A stretch of DNA of 25,167 bases from a virus. How positions within the stretch are numbered: the stretch's first letter is position 1; every line of letters starts with the position of its first letter. Under the pieces are notes generated by a model. The model was given only the letters and a program-made list of their open reading frames with translations. It was not told where the DNA came from and did no database searches. The position numbers and the translations under genes are program-made. Location: the IMG/VR virus record IMGVR_UViG_3300037042_000027, positions 1 through 25,167 of that record. The stretch is one strand, 5' to 3'. Positions 7,667-14,833 of the stretch are shown here, piece by piece.

Positions 7667-8812
7667 GTGTCCAATCGGTATCAGGGCGGCATTCTTGGCG
7701 CGGGGTTTAACCCGCTCCGCGCTCCTAACGCGCCGACGATTGGTACGGCGGTTAAGGGTAACACTACAGCATCAGTCGCGTTCACCGCTCCGGCTTGCGT
7801 CGGAGGTTCCGCGATCACGTCCTATGTGGCGCGCTCCAACTGCGGCAAGGGGGGCTCCGGCACTTCTTCGCCTGTCACGGTGACTGGCCTTACCAACTGC
7901 GTAGCCTACACATTCACTGTTTCTGCAATCAATAGCTACGGCCCAAGCCCTTATAGCGCCGCGTCCAACAGCGTGACGCCTAATAACACTGGGCAAACGG
8001 CGTACACAACCGCAGGCACTTACTCCTTTGTCGTTCCCCCATGCACCACGTCTATCGCGGTCGTTGCCGTGGGCGCTGGCGGCGGCGGTGGTGGCTCCAA
8101 TTCCCCTTGCACCCGTGGCGCTGGCGCGGGCGGTGCTCTTGCATACACTAATAACATCTCAACCACACCGGGAGAAACGCTCACGGTAACTGTTGGTGCA
8201 GGCGGTCCGGGCGGCGCTAATGGCGCTGACGGAACTGCTGGCGGTCAAAGCGCGCTACAAAGAAGTGCGACGTATCTTGTGCAAGCGGGCGGCGGCGGCG
8301 CGGGCACCACATCGGCAGCCGCGACGACAGGCGGCGCAGTAATTGTGGGTACTGGCGGCGCTGGTGGCTTTGGCGCTGGTCGTCAGACTTCTGTCGGTCC
8401 GGGCGCTGGAGGTGCAGGCGGGTATTCTGGTGCTGGGGGCGGCGGGGGCATATCTTGTTCAGGTGCTTCTGGGGCGGCCTGTTCGGGCGCTGGCGGCGGC
8501 GGGGGCGCTGGCAATATCTCATCCTACGGCGGCGGAGGTGGCGGCGGGGTCGGCATTCTCGGCAAGGGCGCGACGGGAGCGGGCGGTTCAGGGTCCATTG
8601 GCGGTGGCGGCGGAGGCGGGTCTGGCGGCGCGAACGGATCGTCGTCAGTTGTCAGCACAGATACCGGCGGCGCGGGAGGCTTGTACGGCGGCGGCGGTGG
8701 CGCTGCCAACGATGACGGCGCTGCGGGCGGTAACGGCGGAGGCGGTGCTGTGCGCATTATCTACCCCGGTTCGACGCGCTCCTTCCCATCGACCAACACG
8801 GGAGACCTGTAA
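7667..8812 (+). CDS. Glycine-rich adhesin-like protein 1 (FN3 + Gly-rich domain)
   Basis: The 381-residue product starts with GTG at 7667, with AAGGAG 8 bases upstream. Its N-terminus is MSNRYQGGILG. A fibronectin type III domain (about 21-105) follows, ending SPYSAASNSVTP, and then a YTTAGTYSFVVPPCTTS strand. From about residue 140 to the end there are long Gly runs with loops such as SYGGGGGGGVGILGKGATG, closing with AVRIIYPGSTRSFPSTN. Such Gly-rich domains form polyglycine sandwiches at adhesin tips (as in T4-like gp38 adhesins) and bind host receptors. It is one of three paralogs here (also 8813 and 11418). It shares its N-terminal motif with the third and its FN3 domain with the second. 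Confidence 0.75.
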   Translation: MSNRYQGGILGAGFNPLRAPNAPTIGTAVKGNTTASVAFTAPACVGGSAITSYVARSNCGKGGSGTSSPVTVTGLTNCVAYTFTVSAINSYGPSPYSAASNSVTPNNTGQTAYTTAGTYSFVVPPCTTSIAVVAVGAGGGGGGSNSPCTRGAGAGGALAYTNNISTTPGETLTVTVGAGGPGGANGADGTAGGQSALQRSATYLVQAGGGGAGTTSAAATTGGAVIVGTGGAGGFGAGRQTSVGPGAGGAGGYSGAGGGGGISCSGASGAACSGAGGGGGAGNISSYGGGGGGGVGILGKGATGAGGSGSIGGGGGGGSGGANGSSSVVSTDTGGAGGLYGGGGGAANDDGAAGGNGGGGAVRIIYPGSTRSFPSTNTGDL

Positions 8813-9973
8813 GTGCCCAATTATTCCGGCATGTGGAGCCTCTCCCAGCAGTTTCAGGGTCGCGGTCAAGGGCTGTGGCCACAACTTCCCGGTGCGCCGA
8901 CGATTGGTACGGCGACGGCTGGCGATACGACCGCGAGTGTTACTTTCACAGCTCCTGCCTGCGCGGGTGTCCCCGCTACGATTACTGGCTACACGGCCAC
9001 TTCCACACCCGGTTGCGTCACAGGTACCGGCGCATCGTCACCCATTACGGTAAGCGGTCTGACAAACGGCACGGCTTACACGTTCAAGGTCAAAGCGACT
9101 AATGCAACTGGCACTGGTCCATGCAGCGCGGCATCGAACAGCGTGACGCCTGCGGTTCCTGCGACATGCGCGACTTACACGACAGCGGGAACTTATAGCT
9201 GGGTTGCGCCCACCGGGGTGACTAGCGTGGCTGCGATAGCTGTTGGCGGTGGCGGGAATGGCTCAGCCGGGTATTCCTGTGCCGCTTGTTGTTGCGGGAC
9301 TCCCGTTCTCGTACTTATATCTGGTAACGGTGGCGGTGGCGGCGCCTTAACATATCGAAATGCTGTCTCTGTTACGCCGGGGAGTTCTTACACTGTCGTG
9401 GTTGGGGGCATTGCGACGGCTTCAACGGCATTTAGCATGGTCGCTGGCGGCGGCGGCAATGGCGGCGGCGGTGGTGGTGGTGGCGGTGCGCCGTCAGGAA
9501 CTCGCACCGCAGGGTATAATGGCGGTAACGGCGGTGGTGGAGCCGGGTGCCTTGGCAATTACCCCGGTGGGGGCGGGGGTGGCGCTGCTGCTGGGTATTC
9601 TGGTAACGGAGGCTTTGGTGGTTGCAATACTTCCAATGGATACTCTTTTACAGGCGGCGGTGGCGGCGGCGGCGCTGGCGGAGGTATCACCGCCACCACG
9701 CGGGGCGGCGGTGGCGGCGGTGTTGGCATATATGGAGCAGGTACATCTGGTTCAGGAGGATTACTTAAAGGCGGCGGTGGCGTCGGCGGCTCTGGCGGCG
9801 CTAGTGGAATTAATGGCAGCATCAGTTCTCCTACTGGCGGCTTATACGGCGGTGGCGGGGGTGGTGGCCGTTGCGCGGCTGGTGGGGTTGGCGTTGGCGG
9901 CGCTGTTCGCATCGTTTGGGCTGGCGGCTCACGCGGCACACCATCATTCCCCTCGACCTGCGTCGGCGCGTGA
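8813..9973 (+). CDS. Glycine-rich adhesin-like protein 2 (FN3 + Gly-rich domain)
   Basis: The 386-residue product uses GTG at 8813, directly after the stop of the preceding paralog, with GGGAG 8 bases upstream. The N-terminus MPNYSGMWSLSQQFQGRGQG leads to LWP at 21-23, a GxW..GLWP module also present in the third paralog. An FN3 domain (about 27-114) is followed by YTTAGTYSWVAPTGVTSVAA and a long Gly-rich region to VRIVWAGGSRGTPSFPSTCV. An unusual Cys cluster CAACCC occupies residues 156-161. Probably a tail-tip adhesin that binds the host surface. It could act together with, or as an alternative to, its paralogs. Confidence 0.75.
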   Translation: MPNYSGMWSLSQQFQGRGQGLWPQLPGAPTIGTATAGDTTASVTFTAPACAGVPATITGYTATSTPGCVTGTGASSPITVSGLTNGTAYTFKVKATNATGTGPCSAASNSVTPAVPATCATYTTAGTYSWVAPTGVTSVAAIAVGGGGNGSAGYSCAACCCGTPVLVLISGNGGGGGALTYRNAVSVTPGSSYTVVVGGIATASTAFSMVAGGGGNGGGGGGGGGAPSGTRTAGYNGGNGGGGAGCLGNYPGGGGGGAAAGYSGNGGFGGCNTSNGYSFTGGGGGGGAGGGITATTRGGGGGGVGIYGAGTSGSGGLLKGGGGVGGSGGASGINGSISSPTGGLYGGGGGGGRCAAGGVGVGGAVRIVWAGGSRGTPSFPSTCVGA

Positions 9974-9988
9974 TTTAGGAGTAAAAAC

Positions 9989-10486
9989 ATGGAACATACT
10001 GACCTCGAACTTTACATTCAAATCCGCGACGGACAGCCGCATGAGCACCCGATCTTCGCGGACAACTTCCGCGCAGCCTTCCCCGGCGTTGATACGGACA
10101 ACCTGCCAGACACCTTTGCCAAGTTCATCCGCGTGGATGCCCCTGTGCCTGACACCTATGAGGTGTACGAAGGCGTGACTTACCAGTGGGTTGACGGCGT
10201 CGTGAAGGACGTACACGCGGTGCGCCAGATGACGGACGAAGAGCGCACAGCCAAGGATGTTGAACTGGCTGAACAGGCCACCCAAGCGGCGAACGCGCTG
10301 CATCAGTTCCGCATGGAGCGCTGCCAGACAACTGCGGACGAAACGGAAGACGCAGCCCAAAAGCAGCTTTGGCTTGACTGTCTTGCTGCGCATCAGGCTT
10401 GGGTGCTGGAAAGCGTCAATCCGATCACACCTGCATTTCCCCTCTTCCCTAAGCAGGATGAAAGTGGCAATTGGGTAGCGCCTTAA
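9989..10486 (+). CDS. Putative tail fibre assembly chaperone-like protein
   Basis: This 165-residue protein has an N-terminal segment LYIQIRDGQPHEHPIFADNF followed by PDTYEVYEGVTYQWVDGVVK. It then has an acidic helical stretch (MTDEERTAKDVELAEQATQ) and a C-terminal Trp-containing tail ending in PFPKQDESGNWVAP-like sequence (exact run FPLFPKQDESGNWVAP). The short beta start plus helical tail recalls small fibre-assembly proteins often encoded next to adhesins. It sits between the Gly-rich adhesins and the oxygenase, with AGGAG 7 bases before the ATG. It may help fold or attach the Gly-rich proteins. It could instead be a minor structural component. Confidence 0.55.
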   Translation: MEHTDLELYIQIRDGQPHEHPIFADNFRAAFPGVDTDNLPDTFAKFIRVDAPVPDTYEVYEGVTYQWVDGVVKDVHAVRQMTDEERTAKDVELAEQATQAANALHQFRMERCQTTADETEDAAQKQLWLDCLAAHQAWVLESVNPITPAFPLFPKQDESGNWVAP

Positions 10487-10508
10487 CTTATCTATCTGAG
10501 GAGCAATC

Positions 10509-11183
10509 ATGGCGCGCAAGGAAAAGGCGGTTGAGCCCGAAGTGGCCCCGCTGGACGAACTTCATTATTTTGCAACCCCTATCTACATCACCAAGCAGCC
10601 GCAGTTTCTTGAGGCCGTAAAAGCCATTGCGCTCGACAGCATCAGGCAGATCCACGGGAAGGCCAAGCCCAACAAAATTCATCCTGTCCTGATGTCTGGC
10701 AACATGCTTGAGGACCCGCGCATTGAAGAGTTCGCCAGCTTTGTTGGCAGCACGGCGTGGAACATCCTGTCGAGCCAAGGCTATGCGATGAACGACTTCA
10801 GCACCGTTTTCACGGAGTTGTGGTGCCAAGAGCATTACCAGACGTCGTCAATGGACCATCACGCGCATCCGGGCGGCAGCTTCCTTGTCGGCTTCTACTT
10901 CCTTGACGTGCCGGAAGGGGCCCCACCTGCCGTCGTCCACGATCCGCGTCCGGGGCGCGTCATGATGAGCCTGCCTGAGGCTGATCCATCGCAGGCCACC
11001 CTCGCCAGCACCATGATCAACTTCAAACCAGAACCGGGCATGATGATGTTTGCACCTTCGTGGTTGGCCCACAGCTTTGGCCGCAACACCTCAAAGGCAC
11101 CGTTCCGCTTCATTCACTTCAACCTGACGGTCCAGCAGAATGCGCCAGCCGCATGCCCCATGCCCGCAGCCGACATTGTCTAA
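10509..11183 (+). CDS. 2OG-Fe(II) oxygenase (TIGR02466-like)
   Basis: This 224-residue enzyme should couple 2-oxoglutarate decarboxylation to hydroxylation of a substrate. Candidate iron ligands lie in HHAH at 117-120 and at His188 in APSWLAHSFGRN. Arg200 in PFRFIHFNLT fits the 2OG-binding arginine, followed by the last strand. VVHDPRPG (142-149) and the GFYFLDVP strand also fit the TIGR02466-type family. The exact pair of N-terminal ligands is not certain. GAGGAG lies 5 bases before the ATG, and the stop overlaps the next start (TAATG). Phages carry such enzymes commonly. Here its place in a fibre block beside a collagen-like protein suggests, but does not show, that fibre residues are the substrate. 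Confidence 0.8.
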   Translation: MARKEKAVEPEVAPLDELHYFATPIYITKQPQFLEAVKAIALDSIRQIHGKAKPNKIHPVLMSGNMLEDPRIEEFASFVGSTAWNILSSQGYAMNDFSTVFTELWCQEHYQTSSMDHHAHPGGSFLVGFYFLDVPEGAPPAVVHDPRPGRVMMSLPEADPSQATLASTMINFKPEPGMMMFAPSWLAHSFGRNTSKAPFRFIHFNLTVQQNAPAACPMPAADIV

Positions 11184-11407
11184 TGGCCCTGTTTCACATC
11201 CGCTATAACCAGACGCGGGGCAAGCCGGGGCGCGGGACTGTCGATCATGTCTGGCGCGTATTTGAGGATGGCAAGGAGTATCTGACCAAGAACGTGCATA
11301 TCAACGTGCCCTGTCGCGGTGAGAAGACAGGCCATGACTGGAGCATGGTCTGCGAGGGAACACTGCGCTTGGATCGCGACACGTCTACTGCTATAATCGA
11401 CCCGTAA
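11183..11407 (+). CDS. Small conserved hypothetical protein coupled to the oxygenase
   Basis: The 74-residue product starts MALFHIRYNQTRGKPGRGTV and contains HVWRVFEDGKEYLTKNVHIN, one Cys (VPCRGEK) and TGHDWSMVCEGTL. It looks like a compact mixed alpha/beta domain. The ATG at 11183 overlaps the oxygenase stop (TAATG) and has no ribosome-binding site of its own, so translation probably depends on the upstream gene. I recall near-identical short proteins in other phages but no function. Coupling makes a partner of the oxygenase plausible. An in-frame extension to 11060 is rejected because it lies inside the oxygenase gene. Confidence 0.65.
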   Translation: MALFHIRYNQTRGKPGRGTVDHVWRVFEDGKEYLTKNVHINVPCRGEKTGHDWSMVCEGTLRLDRDTSTAIIDP

Positions 11408-11417
11408 GGAACCGCAC

Positions 11418-12362
11418 ATGAGTAACCGCTGGCCCGGTGGCATCATTCGCAAGACCCCCGTCACACCCGCTGGGCCGTCCCAGTGCGGCGCGGCTTCTGG
11501 CGTGTGGACGATGGCGGACGCTACATACTGGCGGAAGCAAGGTCTGTGGCCGACTGCGGGGACTTTAGCGGGCGGTTCACAAAGCTACACAACGGCTGGC
11601 ACTTATAGCTGGGTCGCGCCTACAGGCGTTACGAGCGTGTCTGTTGTCGCTGTCGGCGGCGGTGGTAGCGGCGGAGCCGCTTGCCTAACCTATCCCAACA
11701 CCGGCCTTGGCGGCGGCGGCGGCGGCGCGCTGGCTTACGCTAACAATATAACGGTAACCCCCGGAAGCAGCTACACTGTGGTTGTTGGGGCTGGTGGCAT
11801 CTGCGAAGCCTCTGGTGGTTCAAGCCGGTTTAGCTGCGGTATTTTGCTTGTTAATGGCGGCACTGGCGCAACAAGCTATATTGCCGCTTCCGGTGGCTCT
11901 GTGGTCACAGGAACTGGTGGCTCCGGCGGTAATGGCGGCGCTTCATGTTGCTGCTTAGGCGGCGGCGGCGGCGGCGGCGCTGGCGGGTATTCTGGCGCTG
12001 GTGGCAAAGGTGGAAATGGTTGTACCGCTAACGCAACTGCTGGCGCTGGAGGCGCTGGAGGCGGCGGGGGCGGAGGCGCTGGCGCCTGTAGAGGCGGCGC
12101 TGGAGGCGGTGGGGTTGGAATTCTTGGCCTCGGCTCTAATGGCGCAGCCGGTGGGTCCAATACAGGTGGTGGCGGCGGTAGCGGCGGGGCTTCTGGAACC
12201 TCTTCTACGAGTGGTGCGGGCAGAGCCGGTGGTGCTTATGGTGCTGGCGGGGGTGGTGGACGCCCCGGTGGGGGTGCTGGCTCAGGCGCAGTTGGCGCAG
12301 TCCGCATCATCTGGCCCGGTACGACGCGCTCCTTCCCATCGACCTGCACTGCCAGCCCGTAA
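11418..12362 (+). CDS. Glycine-rich adhesin-like protein 3 (no FN3)
   Basis: The 314-residue product starts MSNRWPGGIIRKT (like paralog 1), then has SGVWTMADATYWRKQGLWPT (like paralog 2). It goes straight to YTTAGTYSWVAPTGVTSV without an FN3 domain. A Gly-rich region of about 230 residues follows, ending AVRIIWPGTTRSFPSTCTA. Cys177-179 form a CCC cluster. It is thus a mosaic of the other two with the FN3 module absent. AAGGA lies 7 bases before the ATG. Like its paralogs it is probably a tail-tip receptor-binding protein. It is separated from them by the chaperone-like and oxygenase genes and precedes the methyltransferase-glycosyltransferase. Confidence 0.75.
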   Translation: MSNRWPGGIIRKTPVTPAGPSQCGAASGVWTMADATYWRKQGLWPTAGTLAGGSQSYTTAGTYSWVAPTGVTSVSVVAVGGGGSGGAACLTYPNTGLGGGGGGALAYANNITVTPGSSYTVVVGAGGICEASGGSSRFSCGILLVNGGTGATSYIAASGGSVVTGTGGSGGNGGASCCCLGGGGGGGAGGYSGAGGKGGNGCTANATAGAGGAGGGGGGGAGACRGGAGGGGVGILGLGSNGAAGGSNTGGGGGSGGASGTSSTSGAGRAGGAYGAGGGGGRPGGGAGSGAVGAVRIIWPGTTRSFPSTCTASP

Positions 12363-12408
12363 CCCATATCCCTAACTCACCTATCCTATTCCATGAGGTA
12401 CCTATTTT

Positions 12409-13974
12409 ATGCCATTCAGTTCAGACAGCGGAAAATCCGCCATCAAGCAGGCTATCAAGCGCATTAACCCACAGACGGGCATCGACATTGGGTGCGGGTC
12501 TGGGACTTATGCAAAGCTTTTCCCAAGCATCCAATGGACCGGCGTTGAGGTCTGGGAGCCCTATGTCGAGAAATATGGCCTCAAGGACCTTTATCACGAC
12601 CTGATCATTGCGGACGCCCGCAAGCTGTCAACGACCGCCAAATATGACGTGGCCATTGCTGGCGACGTGCTTGAGCATATGACGGTCAATGAGGCCAGCG
12701 CGCTAGTCAAGAAGCTGAAGAAGTGCGCCAAATACGTCATCATCAGCATTCCTTTGGGGCACTACCCGCAGGAGGAATACGACGGCAACCCTTACGAAAA
12801 GCACGTCGTGGACAATTGGTTTGATGAGCAGGTCAAGGGCGCTTTTGGCATCCCGCTCGACAGCGTGATCGACAATGAGATCGGCGTTTACGTCTATGGC
12901 GATGAGCCCATGCCGCTAAAGATCTGCGTCTACGCCATCTCCAAGAATGAGGAGATGTTCGTTGATCGCTTCTGCAAGTCAGCCCAAGGCGCGGACCTGA
13001 TCCTGATTGCGGACACTGGGTCCACCGACGACACAGTCAGCGAGGCCTGCGAGTACAATAACGTCGTGGTCCACGAAATCTGCATCACGCCTTGGCGCTT
13101 TGACGACGCCCGCAATGCCGCTCTGGCCCTGATCCCCAAGGACATCGACGTCTGCGTCAGCTTGGATTTGGACGAAGAACTCCAGCCCGGATGGCGTGAG
13201 GATATTGAGCGCGTGTGGACGCTTGACACCACCCGCCTGCGTTACAAGTTCGACTGGGGCGCTGGGATCGCATTCTTCTACGAAAAAATCCACGCCCGTC
13301 ACGGCTATCGCTGGACGCACCCGTGCCATGAGTACCCAATTCCGTACCTGATCAATGAAAAGTACGCCCAGACCGAAATGCTGCTGGTGGTCCACAAGCC
13401 CGACCCGACCAAGAGCCGTGGCCAGTACCTCCCGCTGCTGGAGATGTCGGTCAGGGAAGACCCGCACGACCCCCGCAACGCATTCTACTATGCCCGCGAA
13501 CTGTCGTTCCACAGCCAGTGGCAGAAGGCCATTGAGGAGTGCAATCGGTACCTCGCCCTGCCCGGTGCGGATTGGGCGAATGAGCGCTGCTACGCATACA
13601 GGGTGATGTCCCGCAGCTATCACGAACTTGGCGACTGGGATAATGCCATGAGGGCTGCGCGCATGGGTATGGTAGAAGCGCCCAACACCCGCGAACCTTG
13701 GGTTGAGATTGCCAAGCTGGCCTATGACCGGCACCTGTGGTCCGAATGCTATGGCGCTGCGCTGTCAGCACTGGCCATCAAGGACAGGGAGTTGGTCTAC
13801 ACGGTCGATCCTGAGGTCTGGGGCTCAAAGCCGCACGATTATGCCAGCATTGCCGCTTGGAACCTTGGCATGAAAGATGCTGCAATTGAGCAGTGCAAAT
13901 TGGCCCTTCAGCATGCCCCTGACGACGAAAGACTGCTTGCAAATCTCAGGCTGATGACCGAAAAAATCGATTGA
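12409..13974 (+). CDS. Methyltransferase - glycosyltransferase - TPR fusion protein
   Basis: This 521-residue protein has three parts. Residues 1-165 form a class I SAM methyltransferase, with SAM-binding DIGCGSG at 26-32 and GDVLEHM at 85-91. Residues about 171-330 form a GT2-type glycosyltransferase, with ISKNEE at 177-182, ADTGSTDDT at 201-209 and a DLDEE metal/nucleotide-sugar motif at 253-257. Residues about 350-515 carry TPR-like helices (ARELSFHSQWQKAIEECNRY, RSYHELGDWDNAMRAARMGM). It could transfer and methylate a sugar on a virion or host-surface target. GAGGT lies upstream of the ATG with a 9-base gap. It closes the adhesin block; substrate unknown. Alternative roles: modifying host polysaccharide or blocking superinfection. 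Confidence 0.8.
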   Translation: MPFSSDSGKSAIKQAIKRINPQTGIDIGCGSGTYAKLFPSIQWTGVEVWEPYVEKYGLKDLYHDLIIADARKLSTTAKYDVAIAGDVLEHMTVNEASALVKKLKKCAKYVIISIPLGHYPQEEYDGNPYEKHVVDNWFDEQVKGAFGIPLDSVIDNEIGVYVYGDEPMPLKICVYAISKNEEMFVDRFCKSAQGADLILIADTGSTDDTVSEACEYNNVVVHEICITPWRFDDARNAALALIPKDIDVCVSLDLDEELQPGWREDIERVWTLDTTRLRYKFDWGAGIAFFYEKIHARHGYRWTHPCHEYPIPYLINEKYAQTEMLLVVHKPDPTKSRGQYLPLLEMSVREDPHDPRNAFYYARELSFHSQWQKAIEECNRYLALPGADWANERCYAYRVMSRSYHELGDWDNAMRAARMGMVEAPNTREPWVEIAKLAYDRHLWSECYGAALSALAIKDRELVYTVDPEVWGSKPHDYASIAAWNLGMKDAAIEQCKLALQHAPDDERLLANLRLMTEKID

Positions 13975-14013
13975 CCATCGGCACTAGAACATTGCCTTCA
14001 CATTTGGTAGAAC

Positions 14014-14036
14014 GCCGCAGTCATTTTCATTGCGGC
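14014..14036 (+). promoter_or_regulatory. Hairpin just ahead of the second adaptor gene
   Basis: GCCGCA (14014-14019) pairs with TGCGGC (14031-14036) around an 11-base loop. It ends one base before the AGGAA ribosome-binding site of the next gene. There is no U-run. It could tune translation or mark an mRNA processing point. The gap 13975-14044 holds nothing else I can support. Confidence 0.4.
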
Positions 14037-14044
14037 AGGAAGCC

Positions 14045-14827
14045 ATGACAGCAACGCCTCAGACAACACCGCTCACCTATAACGGCTATGTGACGCAGGT
14101 CGCAAACATGGCCGTCGTTAACGTGCAGACGACTGCGGGCGTTGTCGAAGGGGTCGATACAGCTTTCAACGTCACCATCCCGCAGATGCTCAATTATGCG
14201 GAACTCCGCATCCAGCGCGATCTGGATCTTCTGCCGTCGCAGACATCGCGCACTTACACCCTGACAATTGGCAATAATCAATTGCAGCTTGGGGCCTATG
14301 ATTTTGTCACGGTGCAAACGGTTACCCTGAACGTGTCTGGCGTCACGGTCCCATTGCTCCCATCGACAAAGGAGTACCTGCAAAATGTGTACGGGTCGTC
14401 CGCCGCTGGCAGCAGGGCGCAGCCAAAGCTTTTTGCCATGCTTGGTGGCGATCTTTCTACTGGCGGCACAACTTACAACAATATCATTATTGGCCCTTAT
14501 CCTGACGCCTCTTATAACGTCGAGGTCTTTGGCACGGTCCGCCTGCCGACTCTGTACGAAAATGCGACAACGGCTCTGGCCGACACCGGCACGACGTTTA
14601 TCAGCACCTACTTCCCGGATCTTCTGATCCAAGCCTCGCTGATTTACATCTCCCAGTATCAGCGCAATTTCGGTCAGGCATCGAACGACCCCTCAATGGG
14701 GCCGACCTACGAATTGCAGTATCAGAACCTGCTGAAGAGCGCTGGGGTGGAAGAGGGCCGCAAGAAGTTCAGCGCGTCCGCATGGTCCTCCATGTCGCCA
14801 CCGGTCGCGGCCACTCCAACAAGGTAG
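14045..14827 (+). CDS. Second adaptor-like protein (SU10 adaptor type)
   Basis: This 260-residue protein starts MTATPQTTPLTYNGYVTQVA. It then has an adaptor-like helix (IPQMLNYAELRIQRDLDLLP), a beta-rich centre (SRTYTLTIGNNQLQLGAYDF) and C-terminal helices (YFPDLLIQASLIYISQYQRN and PTYELQYQNLLKSAGVEEGR). It ends with KKFSASAWSSMSPP. The helix-beta-helix order and the QYQRNFGQASNDP patch fit the SU10-type phage adaptors that join portal and nozzle. I chose ATG 14045 (AGGAA just upstream, short spacing) over a TTG at 14030 without a ribosome site. It is followed by the nozzle-like gene 6 bases later, the usual neighbour. This is likelier to be the true adaptor than the protein at 4184. Confidence 0.65.
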   Translation: MTATPQTTPLTYNGYVTQVANMAVVNVQTTAGVVEGVDTAFNVTIPQMLNYAELRIQRDLDLLPSQTSRTYTLTIGNNQLQLGAYDFVTVQTVTLNVSGVTVPLLPSTKEYLQNVYGSSAAGSRAQPKLFAMLGGDLSTGGTTYNNIIIGPYPDASYNVEVFGTVRLPTLYENATTALADTGTTFISTYFPDLLIQASLIYISQYQRNFGQASNDPSMGPTYELQYQNLLKSAGVEEGRKKFSASAWSSMSPPVAATPTR

Positions 14828-14833
14828 CGCTTC

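Noticed and set aside
8343-10178. Long alternative-frame ORFs over the Gly-rich genes (8343-9053, 9360-10178, and similarly 12001-12375)
   Set aside because: GGC-rich repeat DNA gives stop-free Ala/Val- or Arg-rich frames. The Gly frame has the FN3 domain, start sites and shared modules.
10509-11183. Oxygenase as a host-metabolism auxiliary gene only
   Set aside because: Cannot be excluded, but its place inside the adhesin block makes a structural-protein substrate at least as likely, so no metabolic pathway was assigned.
7667-12362. Diversity-generating retroelement target
   Set aside because: No reverse transcriptase, template repeat or adenine-biased variable region is visible in the window; variation among the three paralogs looks modular.
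14030-14044. TTG start for the second adaptor-like gene
   Set aside because: It lies at the hairpin arm with no ribosome site; ATG 14045 has AGGAA just upstream.
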